Assembly: GCA_007120685.1 (NCBI GenBank)
Contig: SKNG01000147.1
Coordinates: forward strand, 1-6,853
DNA: 6,853 bases
Reading direction: 5' to 3'
Origin: Paracoccaceae bacterium
Lineage (GTDB): Bacteria; Pseudomonadota; Alphaproteobacteria; Rhodobacterales; Rhodobacteraceae
Positions within the stretch are counted from its first letter, which is position 1, and each line of letters opens with the position of its first letter. The notes under the pieces were generated by a model. That model saw only the letters and a program-made list of their open reading frames with translations, searched no databases and was not told the origin of the DNA. The translations under genes were made by a program, and so were the position numbers. Shown here one piece after another: positions 4,406 to 6,853 of this stretch.

Positions 4406-4471
4406 CAAACCCTGTAGTGCTTTTGCGACAGCGTTTTTCAGATTGCCTTCCAGTCCTCCGGAGCTGTATCC

Positions 4472-6853
4472 ATGCCGACCCTTCGCCGCTTCGCCCCGAT
4501 CCTCGCGCTTGCCGCCGCCCTCGCCCTGGCCGGCTGCGAAAGTTCAGAAGAACGCGCCGAACGCCATTTCCGCTCGGCCATCGCGCTGCTCGAGGCCGGC
4601 GATTTCGAACGTGCCTCGGTCGAATTCCGCAACGTCTTCCGCTATGACGGCTTCCACCGCGAGGCCCGGCAGGCCTATGCCGATGCGCTTTACGAACAGG
4701 GCAATGCCAGCCAGGCCTATGGCCAGTATCTGCGGCTGGTCGAGCAGTATCCCGATGATCACGCCGCCCGGCTGCGGCTGGCCGAGCTCGCCATCGACCG
4801 CGGCGACTGGGAGGAGGCCGAGCGCCACGGGCGCATCGCCCGCGAGGAACTCTACGAAGACCCCGCCGCCCAGGCGGTCGGGCTGGCGCTCGATTATCGC
4901 GATGCGGTGGTTGCCCGCAGCGCCAATGCCCGCGAGCTTGCCGGCAGCCGCATGCTGGACCTGCTCGATGCGCATCCGGACAACCGCGTCGCCCGGCGGG
5001 TGGCGATCGATTTCCACATGGCCCGGCAAGATCTCGAGGCCGCCCGGGCCGAGACCGGCCGCGCGCTGGAGGCCGAGCCGGACAGCTTCGAATACCACGG
5101 GCTGATGCTGCGGCTGATGGCCGAGACCGGCGACGAGGAAGCGGCCGGCGCGCTGCTGCGCGAGATGGTCACACGCTTCCCCGAGCGCGAGGAAGTGCGC
5201 AGCACGCTGATCAACTGGTATCTGTCCCAGGGCGACACCGACGGGGCGGAAGCCTTCCTGCGCGAGCTTGCCGGGGCACCCACCGACGCGCCGGAGGGGC
5301 ATGCGACCGTCGTGCAGTTCCTGCAGCAGACGCGCGGGAACGAGGCCGCAAGGGACGAGATCGAGCAGCTGATCGCCGCCACCGGCGATCACGTCAATGC
5401 CGATCTCTTCCGGACCATGCGCGCCTCGATGGATTTCGACGCCGGCCGGCGGACCGAAGCGCTGGCCGAGGTCGAAGAGGTGCTGGAAACCGCCGAACCC
5501 TCTGACCAGACGCATCGGATCAAGATCATCCTGGCGCGGATGATGGTGGCCAGCGGCAACCCGGTCGGCGCCCGCGCCCAAGTCGAGGAGATCCTGGCCG
5601 AGGATGCCTCGCATGTCGAGGCGCTGGCGCTGCGCGCCGCCTGGGCCATCGAGGAGGATCGGCCGACGCAGGCGATCCAGGATCTGCGCGCCGCGCTTGG
5701 CCAGTCCCCGCGCGAGCCGCGCCTGCTGACCCTGATGGCCGAGGCCCATGACCGCAGCGGCGCGCGCGAACTGGCCGGCGAAACGCTGGCGCTGGCGGTC
5801 GAGGCGTCGAACCGCGCGCCCGAGGAATCGCTGCGCTATGCCCGGTTCCTGCTGCGCGAGGGCCGCCGCGACGGGGCCCGCGCCGTGCTGGAGGACGCCC
5901 GGCGCGCCAATCCCGCCAGCCTGGCGGTGCTGGGCGCGCTGGCCGATTTCCACCTCAACGCCCAGGACTGGTCCCGCGCCCGCGACATCGCCACCGCCCT
6001 GCGCGCCATCGGCAGCGACGAGGCCCTGGCCGCCGCGGAACGGCTGGAAGCGGCGATCCTGCTGGGGCAGGACCGCACCGCCGAGGGGCTTACCTTCCTG
6101 GAAAACCTGGTCGCCCAGGGCGGTGGCGATACCGCCAGCGCGGTGGCCACGATCCTGCAGACCCATCTGCGCGCCGGCGAGACCGACCGGGCCCGGGCCT
6201 ATCTGGACGAACGCCTGGCCGAGGCGCCGGAGGATCCGCAGCTGCGCATGCTCGCGGCCGGGCTGCGCGCGGCCCTGGGCGAGCTGGAAACCGCCGAGGC
6301 CGGGCTGCGCGAGCTGTTGGCGGAATACCCCGGCGCCGAGCCGCCGGTGCGGCTGCTCCACGGCATCCTGAGCGCCCAGGGCCGGGCAGAGGAGGCCGAA
6401 GCCGTGCTCGATACCGCGCTGGCGGCCAATCCGAATTCGCTGGTGCTGAACCTGGTCCAGGCCGAGGTGCTGATCCAGGCGCAGGATTTCGAAGGCGCGA
6501 TCGCCATCTACGAGGCGCTTTATGCCCGCGACAGTTCCAACGCGATCATCGCCAACAACCTGGCCAGCCTGATCACCACCCATCGCGACGATGACGAAAG
6601 CCTGGAGCGCGGCTTCGCCATCGCCCAACGGCTGCGCGGGATGGCGGTGCCGGCCTTTCAGGACACCTATGGCTGGATCGAATACCGCCGCGGCAATTAC
6701 GAGGATGCGCTGAGCCATCTGGAACCCGCCGCCGCCGGCCTGCCCGAGGATCCGCTGGTGCAGTTCCATTTCGGCATGGCGCTTGCCGCCGTCGGCCGTA
6801 CCGAGGACGCGATTGCCCAGCTCGAGCACACGCTGGAGCTTGCCGGCGACAGC
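4472..6853 (+). CDS. TPR-repeat lipoprotein of the EPS/exosortase locus (PrsT-like), 3' end beyond the window
   Basis: The frame is open for 794 codons to the right edge. A lipoprotein signal peptide opens it: RR at 5-6, a hydrophobic core, and the lipobox LAGC with Cys22 as the predicted lipidated residue, so the mature protein should be membrane-anchored on the periplasmic side. The rest is almost entirely tandem TPR helices (A/G/F/Y pattern, for example ALLEAGDFERASVEFRNVF near 36-54 and DFEGAIAIYEALYARD near 672-687). The late NNLASL, DTYGW and HFGMAL motifs are typical of the C-terminal TPR module in this family, so only a modest part is probably missing. ATG at 4472 has GGAG at 4460-4463, inside the palindrome CTCCGGAG. 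PrsT-type TPR lipoproteins accompany exosortase EPS loci and are thought to scaffold assembly or secretion. TPR lipoprotein is secure; PrsT orthology is inferred. An antisense frame of 761 codons is a GC-bias shadow. Confidence 0.9.
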   Translation, partial: MPTLRRFAPILALAAALALAGCESSEERAERHFRSAIALLEAGDFERASVEFRNVFRYDGFHREARQAYADALYEQGNASQAYGQYLRLVEQYPDDHAARLRLAELAIDRGDWEEAERHGRIAREELYEDPAAQAVGLALDYRDAVVARSANARELAGSRMLDLLDAHPDNRVARRVAIDFHMARQDLEAARAETGRALEAEPDSFEYHGLMLRLMAETGDEEAAGALLREMVTRFPEREEVRSTLINWYLSQGDTDGAEAFLRELAGAPTDAPEGHATVVQFLQQTRGNEAARDEIEQLIAATGDHVNADLFRTMRASMDFDAGRRTEALAEVEEVLETAEPSDQTHRIKIILARMMVASGNPVGARAQVEEILAEDASHVEALALRAAWAIEEDRPTQAIQDLRAALGQSPREPRLLTLMAEAHDRSGARELAGETLALAVEASNRAPEESLRYARFLLREGRRDGARAVLEDARRANPASLAVLGALADFHLNAQDWSRARDIATALRAIGSDEALAAAERLEAAILLGQDRTAEGLTFLENLVAQGGGDTASAVATILQTHLRAGETDRARAYLDERLAEAPEDPQLRMLAAGLRAALGELETAEAGLRELLAEYPGAEPPVRLLHGILSAQGRAEEAEAVLDTALAANPNSLVLNLVQAEVLIQAQDFEGAIAIYEALYARDSSNAIIANNLASLITTHRDDDESLERGFAIAQRLRGMAVPAFQDTYGWIEYRRGNYEDALSHLEPAAAGLPEDPLVQFHFGMALAAVGRTEDAIAQLEHTLELAGDS

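Noticed and set aside
4412..4438. Intrinsic terminator after the transferase gene
   Set aside because: The stem has only four contiguous pairs (CTGT/ACAG) and is A/T-rich, and the T5 run starts two bases after it; too weak to call.
4544..6829. Leftward open frame of 761 codons
   Set aside because: It is antisense to the TPR lipoprotein, which has a clear signal peptide, lipobox and TPR pattern; the antisense product is Gly/Gln/Arg/His-rich with no recognisable domain.

Overview
The window reads as part of an exopolysaccharide (EPS) biosynthesis locus of a high-GC alphaproteobacterium, most likely of the Rhodobacterales. The coding regions are strongly GC-biased at third positions. This is why long antisense open frames accompany every real gene. 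The protein set matches the polysaccharide module that accompanies exosortase (PEP-CTERM or VPLPA-CTERM type) systems: a Wzz-type chain-length determinant, an ExeA-like AAA ATPase, a small membrane phosphoglycosyl transferase and a TPR-repeat lipoprotein. The organism assignment is inference from composition and gene content. No exosortase, sorted protein or RNA gene lies in the window.

Layout. A leftward block holds, in transcription order, the AAA ATPase (2116-3039), the chain-length determinant (487-2112, three bases after the ATPase stop), a 228-base gap, and the first 86 codons of a gene that looks like the N-terminus of a separate polysaccharide tyrosine kinase (258 to the left edge). 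A rightward block holds the phosphoglycosyl transferase (3628-4287), a 184-base gap, and a TPR lipoprotein starting at 4472 that is still open at the right edge (794 codons seen). Between the blocks lies a divergent control region of almost 590 bases (3040-3627). Parts of it are distinctly lower in GC (one 60-base stretch is 47 percent) and it is full of short repeats.

How the genes work together (family knowledge plus inference). The transferase would load the first sugar phosphate onto undecaprenyl phosphate at the inner membrane. The chain-length protein, with its separate kinase, would control polymerisation and export. The ATPase and the TPR lipoprotein are accessory proteins repeatedly found beside such modules.

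The genes belong to known families. The unusual part is the DNA between them. All three gaps carry different short repeats: a 29-bp direct repeat spaced exactly 100 bp, a perfect 21-bp tandem pair with an inverted partial copy, 12-bp, 11-bp, 12-bp and 14-bp triplicates, and a run of nine G. The divergent region also has at least six TTGCCA/TGGCA-type sites, weak sigma-54-like candidates, and a 30-codon open frame with a strong Shine-Dalgarno followed by a hairpin. I see no clearly new enzymatic system; the repeat-rich control DNA is the best candidate for something undescribed.
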